Shown here one piece after another: positions 14,856 to 22,897 of a stretch of 64,000 nucleotides of DNA. The DNA is from Deltaproteobacteria bacterium (GTDB lineage Bacteria > Desulfobacterota > Desulfobacteria > Desulfobacterales > Desulfosarcinaceae). The notes under the pieces were generated by a model. That model searched no databases. It worked only from the letters and a program-made list of their open reading frames with translations, and was not told the DNA's origin. The DNA is taken from positions 174,005 to 238,004 of the forward strand of contig JAKALP010000002.1 of NCBI GenBank assembly GCA_021824175.1, given 5' to 3'. Every line of letters starts with the position of its first letter. Positions within the stretch are counted from its first letter, which is position 1. The translations under genes and the position numbers were made by a program.

Positions 14856-16779
14856 AACTTCCCGCCTGTTTCTCTATGGGCAGCCAGACAAAGAACCGGG
14901 TGCCTTTACCCAATTCGCTCTGCACGCGGATGTGTCCGCCGTGGCGTTGGACAATGCCCTGGGAAACGGACAGTCCCAGCCCCGTGCCCTGACCCACCGC
15001 CTTGGTAGTAAAAAAGGGATCGAAGAGTTTGTCCATGTCCTCGGGATGAATGCCCGAACCTGTATCCGCCACTGTGATTTCTACGCCTTTTTGGCTGGCG
15101 CCGTTGCCGGAAAGCCCGCTGGCCGAGTAGATTTTGATGCTGCCGCCGGGCTGGGTGGCATCCAGAGCATTGATGATCAGGTTCATCAGCACGCTCTGCA
15201 TCTGGCTGCGATCCAATATTACCAGGGGCAACTTCTCCCCCTCGATGAATTTGATGGCCACGCCCTTGACCAGGGCCTGGTTCTCCAGCAAGGCCACGGT
15301 GCCGCCGATCAAGCGGTTGACATCCGTGGGCTCGGGATCAAGCTTGGTCTGGCGTGAAAAATCGAGCAACCCTTTGACGATCTTGCGCACCCGCTCCGTG
15401 GCCGCCGCGATGGTCTCCAGATCGTTGCGCATCTCGGCATCAATATCTTTGCGCCGCAGCAGCATATGCGTATAGGTCAGCACCCCAGTAAGTGGATTGT
15501 TGATCTCATGGGCCACGCCGGCGGCCAAGCGGCCTACGCTGGCCTGCTTTTCCGATTGAATGATCTTGCTTTCGCTGGCGGCCCGGCGGCGCCCCATGGC
15601 CTCTACCATTTCAGCGAAGGTCTTTTGCAAGCGGCCGAACTCTCCCTTTTGGATGGGGCCGATGTCCGGATGCAGACTGCCCTCGGAGACCTGGCGGCTG
15701 GCTTTGATCAGACGATGAACCGGGCCCATGATCAGATTGGCCAGTAGAAAACCGAAGCCTACCGCCAGAAGCATTCCGGCCGCGGTGATCAGAATGAATA
15801 CGGTCAGGGCCTGGGATTGGATGTTGGAATACTTCTCTTCGACCACGCCCACATAGAGCATTCCCACCCGGCGGCCGAAGATGTCTTCCAGTGGCGTATA
15901 GGCGGCGATGTACCAGTCGCTGACCACAAAGGCGCGCCCGGTCCAGGGCTGGCCCTTGGTCAGGACGGTATTGCCGACCTCGGTGGAGACCCGCGTGCCG
16001 ATGGCGCGTTTGCCGTCCGGCGTGAGCACATTGGTGGCGATGCGCAGATCGTTCAGAAAAATGGTGGCGGTGCCGATATTATGGCCTTTGTAGGTTTCAC
16101 CCAAAAAGACCGTATCCCGCACCGTATCCACCAGGGTGTCATCGCGGTTGAGCAGCTTGCCGCCGTAAAGGACCCCCAGGACCGCGTTGTCCTTGAAAAC
16201 CGGGATGCCCGCCGCCAGCGCCAACCCGCTGATCTCATCATCGCCCGCTGCCTGGGTGGATTCGGCTCTGGCCCGCAGCGGGATGCGGGCCCGTTCGGCC
16301 AGCTCCGGATCTTCGGCCACGAGCATTTCGCGGGTCAACACCACCGTGCCGTCCACCGGCGCTTTGCGTTCCAAAGCCAGTTTCCAAATGGGATTATCCA
16401 CCGCCGCGGCGCTCATCATGGCATGGGGGCCGATACGGCACAGGACCTGGCCATCTCCGGTGACAATGCCCGCGAAATCCAGTTCGGCATGATGGGCCAT
16501 GCGCCCGAGCCGATAGACCAGGTCCGATTGATTGCGGTTGGCCAGGGCATCCATAAACCCTGAGCCCAGTGTGGTGATGCTCAACGCCGTGCGCATGTTT
16601 TTAATACGCGCCTGGTACATCTCCAAGGCCGTGTTCAGGTCCAGCCGCACGCGGTTGGTGGCCTCGTCGATCACATGCGTTTTGAGCAGATGAACACCGG
16701 TGAAGAGAGAGACAGACCCCACCAGCAGGGCGACTCCCAGCAGGCTGGCGATCAGTTTGGAGCGCACGGAGTAAAGCAT
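14836..16779 (-). CDS. Membrane histidine kinase with Cache sensor and HAMP
   Basis: 647 residues. Helix 1 at about 9-30, a large periplasmic Cache-type sensor (about 35-322, with GTRVSTEVGNTVL and GRAFVVSDWYIAAYTPLED typical of the Cache_3 fold), helix 2 at about 326-349, HAMP (about 350-403), HisKA with H424 in GVAHEINNPLTGVL, and an HATPase domain with NLIINALDA, DTGSGIHPED and GTGLGLSVSQGI. Cache kinases bind small ligands, often organic acids. The start has GAGGAG upstream. It heads an operon of three receivers and the REC-FNT channel; sensing of a small acid and control of its transport is a reasonable inference. The kinase has no receiver of its own. Confidence 0.9.
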   Translation of the reverse strand: MLYSVRSKLIASLLGVALLVGSVSLFTGVHLLKTHVIDEATNRVRLDLNTALEMYQARIKNMRTALSITTLGSGFMDALANRNQSDLVYRLGRMAHHAELDFAGIVTGDGQVLCRIGPHAMMSAAAVDNPIWKLALERKAPVDGTVVLTREMLVAEDPELAERARIPLRARAESTQAAGDDEISGLALAAGIPVFKDNAVLGVLYGGKLLNRDDTLVDTVRDTVFLGETYKGHNIGTATIFLNDLRIATNVLTPDGKRAIGTRVSTEVGNTVLTKGQPWTGRAFVVSDWYIAAYTPLEDIFGRRVGMLYVGVVEEKYSNIQSQALTVFILITAAGMLLAVGFGFLLANLIMGPVHRLIKASRQVSEGSLHPDIGPIQKGEFGRLQKTFAEMVEAMGRRRAASESKIIQSEKQASVGRLAAGVAHEINNPLTGVLTYTHMLLRRKDIDAEMRNDLETIAAATERVRKIVKGLLDFSRQTKLDPEPTDVNRLIGGTVALLENQALVKGVAIKFIEGEKLPLVILDRSQMQSVLMNLIINALDATQPGGSIKIYSASGLSGNGASQKGVEITVADTGSGIHPEDMDKLFDPFFTTKAVGQGTGLGLSVSQGIVQRHGGHIRVQSELGKGTRFFVWLPIEKQAGSYEDTRG

Positions 16780-17095
16780 GGGTCAGTACTCCTCGAAGAT
16801 GGGGTTTGAAGTATTGCCGCGGCGATACCGCGGATTCCATCGCCACCCACTGATTGAGCAAGCCACATGCCACGAAGGCCAGGCGGATCAAGCGATCTTT
16901 AACTGCATGTAAATATGGCAATTATTTACAAAAGAATCCAAGTTGGATCTTAACGCCGGCGCGCGATTGGATGTCAGCATTCTTTACGGCCTGTCAGTTT
17001 GAATCCTTTCACCCAGCCATGATGACCGATGATGGGCGGCCTGCCGGTTCAGGTGCGGAGAGGGTGAGTCACGACTATTGCACCAAGTTGTTTTT

Positions 17096-17146
17096 GGTAT
17101 CGGTATCGGCATCGAATTCGAAACAATACGATAGCGATACCGATGC
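17096..17146. repeat. Inverted GGTATC/GATACC hexamer repeat
   Basis: GGTATCGGTATCGGCATCG (17096-17114) is mirrored by CGATAGCGATACCGATGC (17129-17146). The arms are built from tandem TATCGG-like hexamers. Confidence 0.6.
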
Positions 17147-17178
17147 TGTACGAAACGGAAACCAGGTCCAACGGTTGT

Positions 17179-17239
17179 CGTACTCGTACTCGGAGGGCTT
17201 TTATCAATCTTTCGAGTACGAGTACGCGTACGAGTACGA
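17179..17239. repeat. Inverted CGTACT/AGTACG hexamer repeat
   Basis: CGTACTCGTACTCG (17179-17192) pairs perfectly with CGAGTACGAGTACG (17213-17226) over a 20-base loop, and further CGAGTACG units follow to 17239. It is a strong hairpin in DNA between divergent transcription units. Confidence 0.65.
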
Positions 17240-17297
17240 AAGACGCGAGGGCCCCGCGGTGGGTGTGGCTGGATATGCTATAAATTGAAAAGAGCGA

Positions 17298-17331
17298 TTG
17301 ACATGAATTCGGTAAGTAAGTATTACTTACC
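17298..17331 (+). promoter_or_regulatory. TetR operator over a sigma-70-like promoter
   Basis: TTGACA (17298-17303), a 17-base spacer and TATTAC (17321-17326) form a promoter. GGTAAGTAA and TTACTTACC (17311-17331) are a perfect 9-bp inverted repeat with a 3-base centre, covering the spacer and -10 element. The downstream TetR gene makes autorepression the natural reading. Confidence 0.8.
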
Positions 17332-17360
17332 TATGTGCGGCATTGAAGATAGGCAAACCC

Positions 17361-17954
17361 ATGAAACATAAAGGCCAAACCAACCCTCCCGGGCGCCAGA
17401 AGATCATCAACGCCCTGACGGAGCTGATGGGGACCAAGGATTTCCAATCGGTCACCACGGCCGAAATCGCGGCGCGGGCCGGCGTCACCGAAGGGTTGAT
17501 CTACAAATACTTCAAGGACAAAAAAGATCTGCTTTACCAGGTCTTGAACGACATCTTCATCCAGTTCAATCAGAGCGTGGTGGAGCGGATGGCCGGCAAA
17601 GTGTCGGCTATAGAGAAGCTGGAGATCATCATCCGCGCCTCCATCGAATACTACACGGCCAACCGGGTCTTTGCCCGCATGCTGCTGCTGGAGGTGCGCA
17701 ACACCCAGGACTATTTTGCTTCCGAAGCATACGCCATGGTCAAAAACTATGCGCGCAACATCCTCGACGTCATCAACGACGGTATCGGTCGCGGCGAGAT
17801 CCGGCGCGGTACCGATCCTTACATTTTAAGAAAAGTCATTTTAGGGGCCATGGAGCACGCCTGCCTGGGCGAGATCATCTTCGCCGGCCAGTTGGATGCC
17901 AAGGCCATCACCCAAGCCATCTCAAATATCATTTTCAACGGTGCCAGAGCATGA
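17361..17954 (+). CDS. TetR-family repressor
   Basis: 197 residues. The helix-turn-helix is at about 20-66 (VTTAEIAARAGVTEGLIYKYF), the rest a helical ligand-binding domain with ASIEYYTANRVFARMLLLE. Similar regulators control fatty-acid, acyl-CoA or aromatic degradation genes; the co-transcribed acyl-CoA ligase fits this. I use the ATG at 17361; a TTG six codons earlier is possible and the ribosome site is weak for both. The stop overlaps the next start by 4 bases (ATGA). A perfect palindrome over the promoter is its likely operator. Confidence 0.88.
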   Translation: MKHKGQTNPPGRQKIINALTELMGTKDFQSVTTAEIAARAGVTEGLIYKYFKDKKDLLYQVLNDIFIQFNQSVVERMAGKVSAIEKLEIIIRASIEYYTANRVFARMLLLEVRNTQDYFASEAYAMVKNYARNILDVINDGIGRGEIRRGTDPYILRKVILGAMEHACLGEIIFAGQLDAKAITQAISNIIFNGARA

Positions 17955-20146
17955 AATCATCCATTCAAATCCAGAAGATCATTGACCAGAGCCTCACCGC
18001 GGCCACGCGCGCCATCGGTGAAGAAGACGCCAAACAAATTCTGCAAGCCTACGGCATACCCGTGGTGAGTGAAGTCAAAGCCCCCAGCCCGGCCGCGGCC
18101 GGCCAAGCGGCGGTAAGGGTGGGTTTCCCGGTGGTCCTCAAGGGCGTGGGCGCGGGCATTATGCACAAAACCGAGGCCGGCCTAGTAAAAGTCGGACTCA
18201 AGAGCGAAGCAGAAGTAATCGCCGCGGCCGCCCGGATGGCGGACAAAGCCCAGGGGAAGATTGAATCCTTCCTGGTGCAACCGCAAATCCAGGGGCAGCG
18301 CGAGCTGGTGGCCGGCATGTTCCGCGACGCGCTCTTCGGGCCGGTGATCATGTTCGGCCTGGGCGGCATTTTCACCGAAGCATTGAAAGACACGGTGTTC
18401 AAAGTGGCGCCGCTCACTCCGGCTGACATTGATGCCATGATTGGGGAGATCCGCTCCCAAAAGCTGCTGGGCGCCTTTCGCGGCCAGGCGGCCGTGGATC
18501 GCCAGGCCCTGCGCGATGCATTGATGGGGCTTTCCAGGCTGGCCTTGGAGTATCCGGCCATCAAGGAGATCGACATCAACCCCCTCATCATCCAGCCCGA
18601 CGGCCGCCTGATGGCCGTGGACGCCCTGATGGTCACCGGCGAGGTTTCGCCGTCGAAAGACAAACGGCCGGAGATCGACCGCAGTGTGCTGCGATCGTGC
18701 TACTATCCCCGCTCGGTAGTATTTGTGGGCGCCTCGGGCACCATCTCCAAATGGGGCCACATGATTCCCACCAACCTGTTTAACCGGGATTTCAAGGGCA
18801 AGGTCTATCTGGTCAATCCCAAGGGAGGAATAGTCATCGGCCACGAAGCATACCGATCGGTGCGCGACATCGATGACGAGATCGATCTGGCCGTGATCAC
18901 CATCCCGGCCGCCAAGGTCATGGAACAGATCCCGCTGCTGAAGGAGAAGAAGGTCAAAGCCATGCTGCTGATCTCTTCTGGTTTCCGGGAAACCGGCGCC
19001 GAGGGCCGCCAGCTGGAAGATGAAGTAGTGGCCGCGGCCCGCGAAGCCGGCATTCTGATCTTCGGCCCCAACACCATGGGCATCTGCAACCCGCACATCG
19101 ACTTCTTCTGCTGCGGCGTGCATGTCTACCCGCGGCCGGGTTCGACCTCGTTGGTATCGCAGTCCGGCAACATGGGCACGCAACTGCTGGCCTTTGCCGA
19201 GCAGCAGGATATCGGCATCCGCGCCTTTTCCGGCTCGGGCAACGAGGCCATGGTCACCATCGAAGATTATATGGAAGCATTTGAGATCGACGAGCTGACC
19301 CGCACCGTGGTGCTCTACATTGAAAGCATCAAGGACGGCCGCCGCTTTTTCGAAAGCGCCCGCCGGGTCTCCAAGAAAAAGCCGGTGGTAGTGCTCAAGG
19401 GCGGCCGCACTTCCGAAGGCGGTATGGCCGCCTCGAGCCATACCGGGGCCCTGGCTTCGGATTTCCGCATCTTTGAAGCCGCCTGCCGCCAAGCCGGCAT
19501 CATCCAGGTCAAGCAGCCCATGGATCTGCTGGATCTTTCGGCCGTCTTTTCTTCCCTGCCCCTGCCCAAGGGCAACCGCGTGGCCATCATGACATTGGGC
19601 GGCGGCTGGGGCGTGGTGGCCACGGACCTTTGCGTGGAGCACGGCCTGAGCATTCCCAAACTCTCCGAAGATATCGTGGCCCGCATGGACCAAATTCTTC
19701 CCGACTACTGGAGCCGCGCCAACCCCGTGGACATCGTGGGAGAAATAGACCCCACGATCCCCATGACTGCCGTGGAAGCGCTGCTCAAATGGGATGGCTG
19801 CGATGCCGTGATCCACCTGGGCATCCAGGGCCGGCGCATTCTGATGGATAAACTGCTCCGCTCGGTGGCCCGCACCGATCCAGCCTATCCGCAAAAAGAT
19901 CTGGACCAGATGCGCGAGCTGATGCTGGCCATGGAAACCCAGTATATCCATCACGTGGTGGCCCTGACCGAGAAGTACGGCAAGCCGGTGCTGGGCGTCA
20001 GCCTGCTCTCCGATGAAGTCTCCAAGACCCTCTACCGGGTGGAAGGCTGCAAATACAAAGGCGTCTTCTTCCCCTCGCCCGAACGGGCGGTCAAAGCTCT
20101 GGCCGGGATGTGCCGGTATCGGGAGTGGCTGGAAGTGAATGGGTAG
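17951..20146 (+). CDS. Acyl/acetyl-CoA synthetase, ADP-forming, fused subunits
   Basis: 731 residues. An ATP-grasp domain (about 15-230) is followed by a CoA-binding Rossmann domain (about 245-370) and a succinyl-CoA-ligase-like domain (about 380-530). The phosphohistidine is likely H497 in AASSHTGALAS. The enzyme makes acyl-CoA and ADP from acid, CoA and ATP, or runs in reverse to make ATP from acyl-CoA. Here the ATP-grasp part is N-terminal; many fused members have the CoA-binding part first. It is coupled to the TetR gene by a 4-base overlap and followed, after a repeat region, by an enoate reductase-like gene. The natural acid is unknown; an organic, branched or aromatic acid is possible. 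Confidence 0.88.
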   Translation: MKSSIQIQKIIDQSLTAATRAIGEEDAKQILQAYGIPVVSEVKAPSPAAAGQAAVRVGFPVVLKGVGAGIMHKTEAGLVKVGLKSEAEVIAAAARMADKAQGKIESFLVQPQIQGQRELVAGMFRDALFGPVIMFGLGGIFTEALKDTVFKVAPLTPADIDAMIGEIRSQKLLGAFRGQAAVDRQALRDALMGLSRLALEYPAIKEIDINPLIIQPDGRLMAVDALMVTGEVSPSKDKRPEIDRSVLRSCYYPRSVVFVGASGTISKWGHMIPTNLFNRDFKGKVYLVNPKGGIVIGHEAYRSVRDIDDEIDLAVITIPAAKVMEQIPLLKEKKVKAMLLISSGFRETGAEGRQLEDEVVAAAREAGILIFGPNTMGICNPHIDFFCCGVHVYPRPGSTSLVSQSGNMGTQLLAFAEQQDIGIRAFSGSGNEAMVTIEDYMEAFEIDELTRTVVLYIESIKDGRRFFESARRVSKKKPVVVLKGGRTSEGGMAASSHTGALASDFRIFEAACRQAGIIQVKQPMDLLDLSAVFSSLPLPKGNRVAIMTLGGGWGVVATDLCVEHGLSIPKLSEDIVARMDQILPDYWSRANPVDIVGEIDPTIPMTAVEALLKWDGCDAVIHLGIQGRRILMDKLLRSVARTDPAYPQKDLDQMRELMLAMETQYIHHVVALTEKYGKPVLGVSLLSDEVSKTLYRVEGCKYKGVFFPSPERAVKALAGMCRYREWLEVNG

Positions 20147-20224
20147 CCGTTGGCCCGTTGGCCCGTTGGCCCGTGTGCCCGTTGGCCCGTTTGCCCGTGG
20201 CCCGTTTGTCCTTTGGTCCGTGGG
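20147..20224. repeat. Tandem GGCCCGTT run, reverse orientation
   Basis: About eight units of GGCCCGTTG/GTGCCCGTT/TTGCCCGTG directly follow the acyl-CoA ligase stop. They are complementary to the AACGGGCC units at 20389-20431, so a transcript could form a long imperfect hairpin across the 336-base gap. Confidence 0.65.
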
Positions 20225-20351
20225 TATGGGTGGCATTTATGGATCTTCTCGGTATAAGCTGGGCGCTTCGATCTCCATGCTGCCCCGCGATCCTCAGCGG
20301 GGAGAGGGTCGGGGTGAGGGGGAAAACGGCCCAACCCCGCCAAAGAACGGC

Positions 20352-20431
20352 GGGATCAAATATCTGATTGATTAAATTAAGGTGTTCGACGGGCCAACGG
20401 GCACACGGGCCAACGGGCCACGAGCCAACGG
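20352..20431 (+). repeat. ATTAAATTAAGGTGTT-AACGGGCC repeat
   Basis: GGGATCAAATATCTGATTG continues into ATTAAATTAAGGTGTTCGAC and then AACGGGC-type units. The leader matches both 3099-3130 and 3253-3271. The remainder of this gap (20225-20351) shows no gene. Confidence 0.65.
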
Positions 20432-20482
20432 ATTCATCTTTTACCCAACCCCAGAAAGAACAGCCCCACACAGGAGCAACCC

Positions 20483-22414
20483 ATGACCGCCTTCCCCCAT
20501 CTCTTCCAGCCCATCGATATCGGGACCATGAAAGTCAAGAACCGGTTGCTCATGTCGGCCATGAGCATCAACTTCGGCGTGGATGAGCGGGGCCGGGTCA
20601 CCGATCAGCTCATTGAATACCTGGCCGCGCGGGCCAGGGGCGGAGTGGGCATGGTGCTGGTGGGCGGCGGCGGCATTCATCCCAGCGGCGCGGAGCTGCC
20701 GTGTCTGCCGGCCTTGTGGGACGACGGCTGCATCCCTGGCCTTGCGCGCATGGCCGACGCCATCCGGCCGTTGGATTGCCGTCTGGGCATGCAGCTGATG
20801 CACGGCGGCCGCCAGTCTTATCACGCCCAGACTTTGGCGCCTTCGGCCATCCCCGCGCCGGCCGTGGTGCACGGCGTGCCCAGGGCCTTGGAAGAAGAAG
20901 AGATTCACATGCTGGCCGACGCCTTTGGCACGGCCGCGGCCCGCTGCCAACAGGCAGGGTTTGATTTCATCGAAATCCACGCGGCCCATGGCTATCTCAT
21001 CAATCAATTTCTGGCGCCCAACAGCAATCAGCGCACCGATCAATACGGCGGCTCCTTTGAAAACCGCATTCGCTTCCTGCTGGAAGTCATGGCCGCCATC
21101 CGCAGCCATTGCGGCGAAGATTTTCCCCTGGGCGTGCGCCTCAATGCCGAAGATTACATCGACAATGGCTGGAGCCTGGCCGAGGCCCTGCGCCTGGCCC
21201 CCATTATCGAACGCCAGGGCGCAGCCTATCTGCATATATCGGCCGGCGTGTACGGCAGCCGGCAGTTGACCATCCCTTCCATGTATGTGCCCCAGGGCTG
21301 TTTCGCTGATCTGGCGGCGGCCGTCAAACCCACGGTGTCGCTGCCGGTGGTGGCCGTGGGCCGCATCAAGTCGCCGGAACTGGCTGATCAGATCATTGCC
21401 GGCGGCAAAGCCGATCTGGTGGCCCTGGGCCGCTCCCTGCTGGCCGATCCCCGCTGGCCGGAAAAGGCCCGCAGCGGCGAGGTGCGGCGCATCCGGCCCT
21501 GCGTGGGCTGCTGCCTGGGCTGCATCCACACCGTGCTGCGCCTGGAACCGGGCGGCTGCGTGGTCAATCCCGACGTGGGGCGGGAGTATTTGCTTAAAGA
21601 GGCTTCGCCAGCCGCCGAAGCCCGGCGCGTGCTGGTGGTGGGCGCCGGCCCGGCCGGACTGGCTGCCGCGCGCCTGGCGGCCTTGCGTGGTCACTCGGTA
21701 GTGGTCTGCGATCAGGCCGCCGCACCCGGCGGTGCCTTGCGCCTGGCCGCTCTGCCGCCCGGCAGATCGGATCTCTCCGAACTGATCGACTACTTCGTGG
21801 CGGAATTGAAGGATTTGGCCGTGCCGGTGCGCTTAAACACGGTCTTGGACGACCGGCTGATTGAAGAAGTAAAGCCACAGGTAGTAATACTGGCCACCGG
21901 CAGTCTTCCTGAGATGCCGCTGCTCAAAGGGCTCTACCGCACCCGCATGCAGGTGTGCACGGTCACGGAAGTACTTTCCGGCCAGAGCGAACCCGGCCAA
22001 CGCGTGATCGTCTGGGGCGGCAACCAGGCCGGTCTGGTGCTGGCCGATTATCTGGCCGAACGTGGCCGGGAAGTCATTATACTGCATCCGGGCCGCCATT
22101 TCGGCGAGGAGATGTCCAGCAACGACCGCTTCTATCTGCGCGAGCGGTTGAAAAAAGGCGGCCTGATTCTGCACAAACAGGTCGTGGTGGAAGAATTCTT
22201 CGAAGATGGCGTGCGCTTCACCAGCGAATCCGGCGCCCAGCGCATAGACGCCTTTGATGCCGTGGTGCTGGCCGACAAATTCTCCCCCTTGCGGGAAGCC
22301 GCCAATCTGCTGAAGAACCGCCGCATCGAAACGCACTTCATCGGCGACGCCAAATCCCCGCGCCACCTCATGTACGCCGTGGCCGAAGGTGAAGAGATCG
22401 GCCGGGAGTTGTAA
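20483..22414 (+). CDS. FMN/FeS/FAD enoate reductase, 2,4-dienoyl-CoA reductase type
   Basis: 643 residues, the size of FadH, trimethylamine dehydrogenase and clostridial enoate reductases. An old-yellow-enzyme TIM barrel (about 1-335) has HAAHGYLINQFL as the active-site stretch. The 4Fe-4S site follows: C340, C343 or C344, C347 and C359 in CVGCCLGC and GGCVVNP. The last part binds FAD and NAD(P)H, with VLVVGAGPAGLAAARLA at about 385 and VIVWGGNQAGLVLADYL at about 508. Such enzymes reduce C=C bonds of unsaturated acids or acyl-CoAs. AGGAG precedes the ATG at 20483. It follows the acyl-CoA ligase and may share its TetR control, but a repeat-filled gap separates them. Confidence 0.88.
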   Translation: MTAFPHLFQPIDIGTMKVKNRLLMSAMSINFGVDERGRVTDQLIEYLAARARGGVGMVLVGGGGIHPSGAELPCLPALWDDGCIPGLARMADAIRPLDCRLGMQLMHGGRQSYHAQTLAPSAIPAPAVVHGVPRALEEEEIHMLADAFGTAAARCQQAGFDFIEIHAAHGYLINQFLAPNSNQRTDQYGGSFENRIRFLLEVMAAIRSHCGEDFPLGVRLNAEDYIDNGWSLAEALRLAPIIERQGAAYLHISAGVYGSRQLTIPSMYVPQGCFADLAAAVKPTVSLPVVAVGRIKSPELADQIIAGGKADLVALGRSLLADPRWPEKARSGEVRRIRPCVGCCLGCIHTVLRLEPGGCVVNPDVGREYLLKEASPAAEARRVLVVGAGPAGLAAARLAALRGHSVVVCDQAAAPGGALRLAALPPGRSDLSELIDYFVAELKDLAVPVRLNTVLDDRLIEEVKPQVVILATGSLPEMPLLKGLYRTRMQVCTVTEVLSGQSEPGQRVIVWGGNQAGLVLADYLAERGREVIILHPGRHFGEEMSSNDRFYLRERLKKGGLILHKQVVVEEFFEDGVRFTSESGAQRIDAFDAVVLADKFSPLREAANLLKNRRIETHFIGDAKSPRHLMYAVAEGEEIGREL

Positions 22415-22504
22415 ACCGCGCCAATATCACCCCAGTCAAAATGATCTTCGGTCGCTGACCACAATCAGTCGCTGGCCATCGAGTGGCGGCAAAAAGAGAA
22501 ATAG

Positions 22505-22819
22505 TCATGCCTCGGGCGAACTCTTTTTGGCCCCATTGAAGATCAGATAGATCAGTGGCCCGATGGAGCCGGTGGCAAGGGTCAGCAACAGCCACGGCCA
22601 GGGATTGCGTCCGGCGGCTTTGGCATCGCGCCACATCCAGACCAGGAAAAGGCTGAGGGCGATGACCAGATCCGCCAAAACCTGCGCACCGGCAAAACTT
22701 TCAAAGAGCGGCTTGAAGATACCCCAGTAGCCGTGATGCCAGAGGGCCATGGCCGTGAGCGCCGAAAATGCGGCCAGAGTGATGATCAATAGAGGACGCC
22801 ATGATTTTGATGGATTCAT
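22505..22819 (-). CDS. DUF2834-like small membrane protein
   Basis: 104 residues with three predicted helices at about 10-27, 43-63 and 76-95. VLADLVIALSLFLVWMWRDA and TGSIGPLIYLIF match the conserved pattern of the DUF2834 family, which has no known function. The start has GAGGAGGT. It is divergent from the stand-alone ligand-binding domain gene and shares with it a 78-base control region containing an inverted repeat. Confidence 0.75.
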   Translation of the reverse strand: MNPSKSWRPLLIITLAAFSALTAMALWHHGYWGIFKPLFESFAGAQVLADLVIALSLFLVWMWRDAKAAGRNPWPWLLLTLATGSIGPLIYLIFNGAKKSSPEA

Positions 22820-22845
22820 TTTATTTACCTCCTCAATGGGATTGA

Positions 22846-22885
22846 ATTATTTTATCTGGCAAGATAGCATTTCAGGTAAAATAAT
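22846..22885. promoter_or_regulatory. Candidate operator between divergent genes
   Basis: ATTATTTTATCTG (22846-22858) and CAGGTAAAATAAT (22873-22885) are inverted copies with one mismatch, separated by 14 bases. They lie midway between the starts at 22819 and 22898. The binding protein is not known. Confidence 0.45.
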
Positions 22886-22897
22886 CCATTACCTCTG

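Larger units (their letters stand above)
16780..17297. other. Intergenic region with no gene, two palindromic repeats
   Basis: The 5' half, upstream of the kinase gene, shows nothing I can name. The 3' half carries the two hexamer-based inverted repeats listed separately. A frame at 16854-17288 exists but runs through the repeats and has poor coding character. Confidence 0.5.

Noticed and set aside
16854-17288. 144-codon frame between the kinase and the TetR gene
   Set aside because: It reads through palindromic hexamer repeats, giving runs such as EYEYAYEYE; no coding evidence.
18182-20236. 684-codon open frame on the minus strand
   Set aside because: It lies opposite the ADP-forming ligase, is His/Gly/Gln-rich without any motif, and is a by-product of GC-rich codon use.
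20147-20431. Possible CRISPR array in the GGCCCGTT/AACGGGCC repeats
   Set aside because: The units are 8-10 bases with no spacers of regular length, and no cas genes are present.
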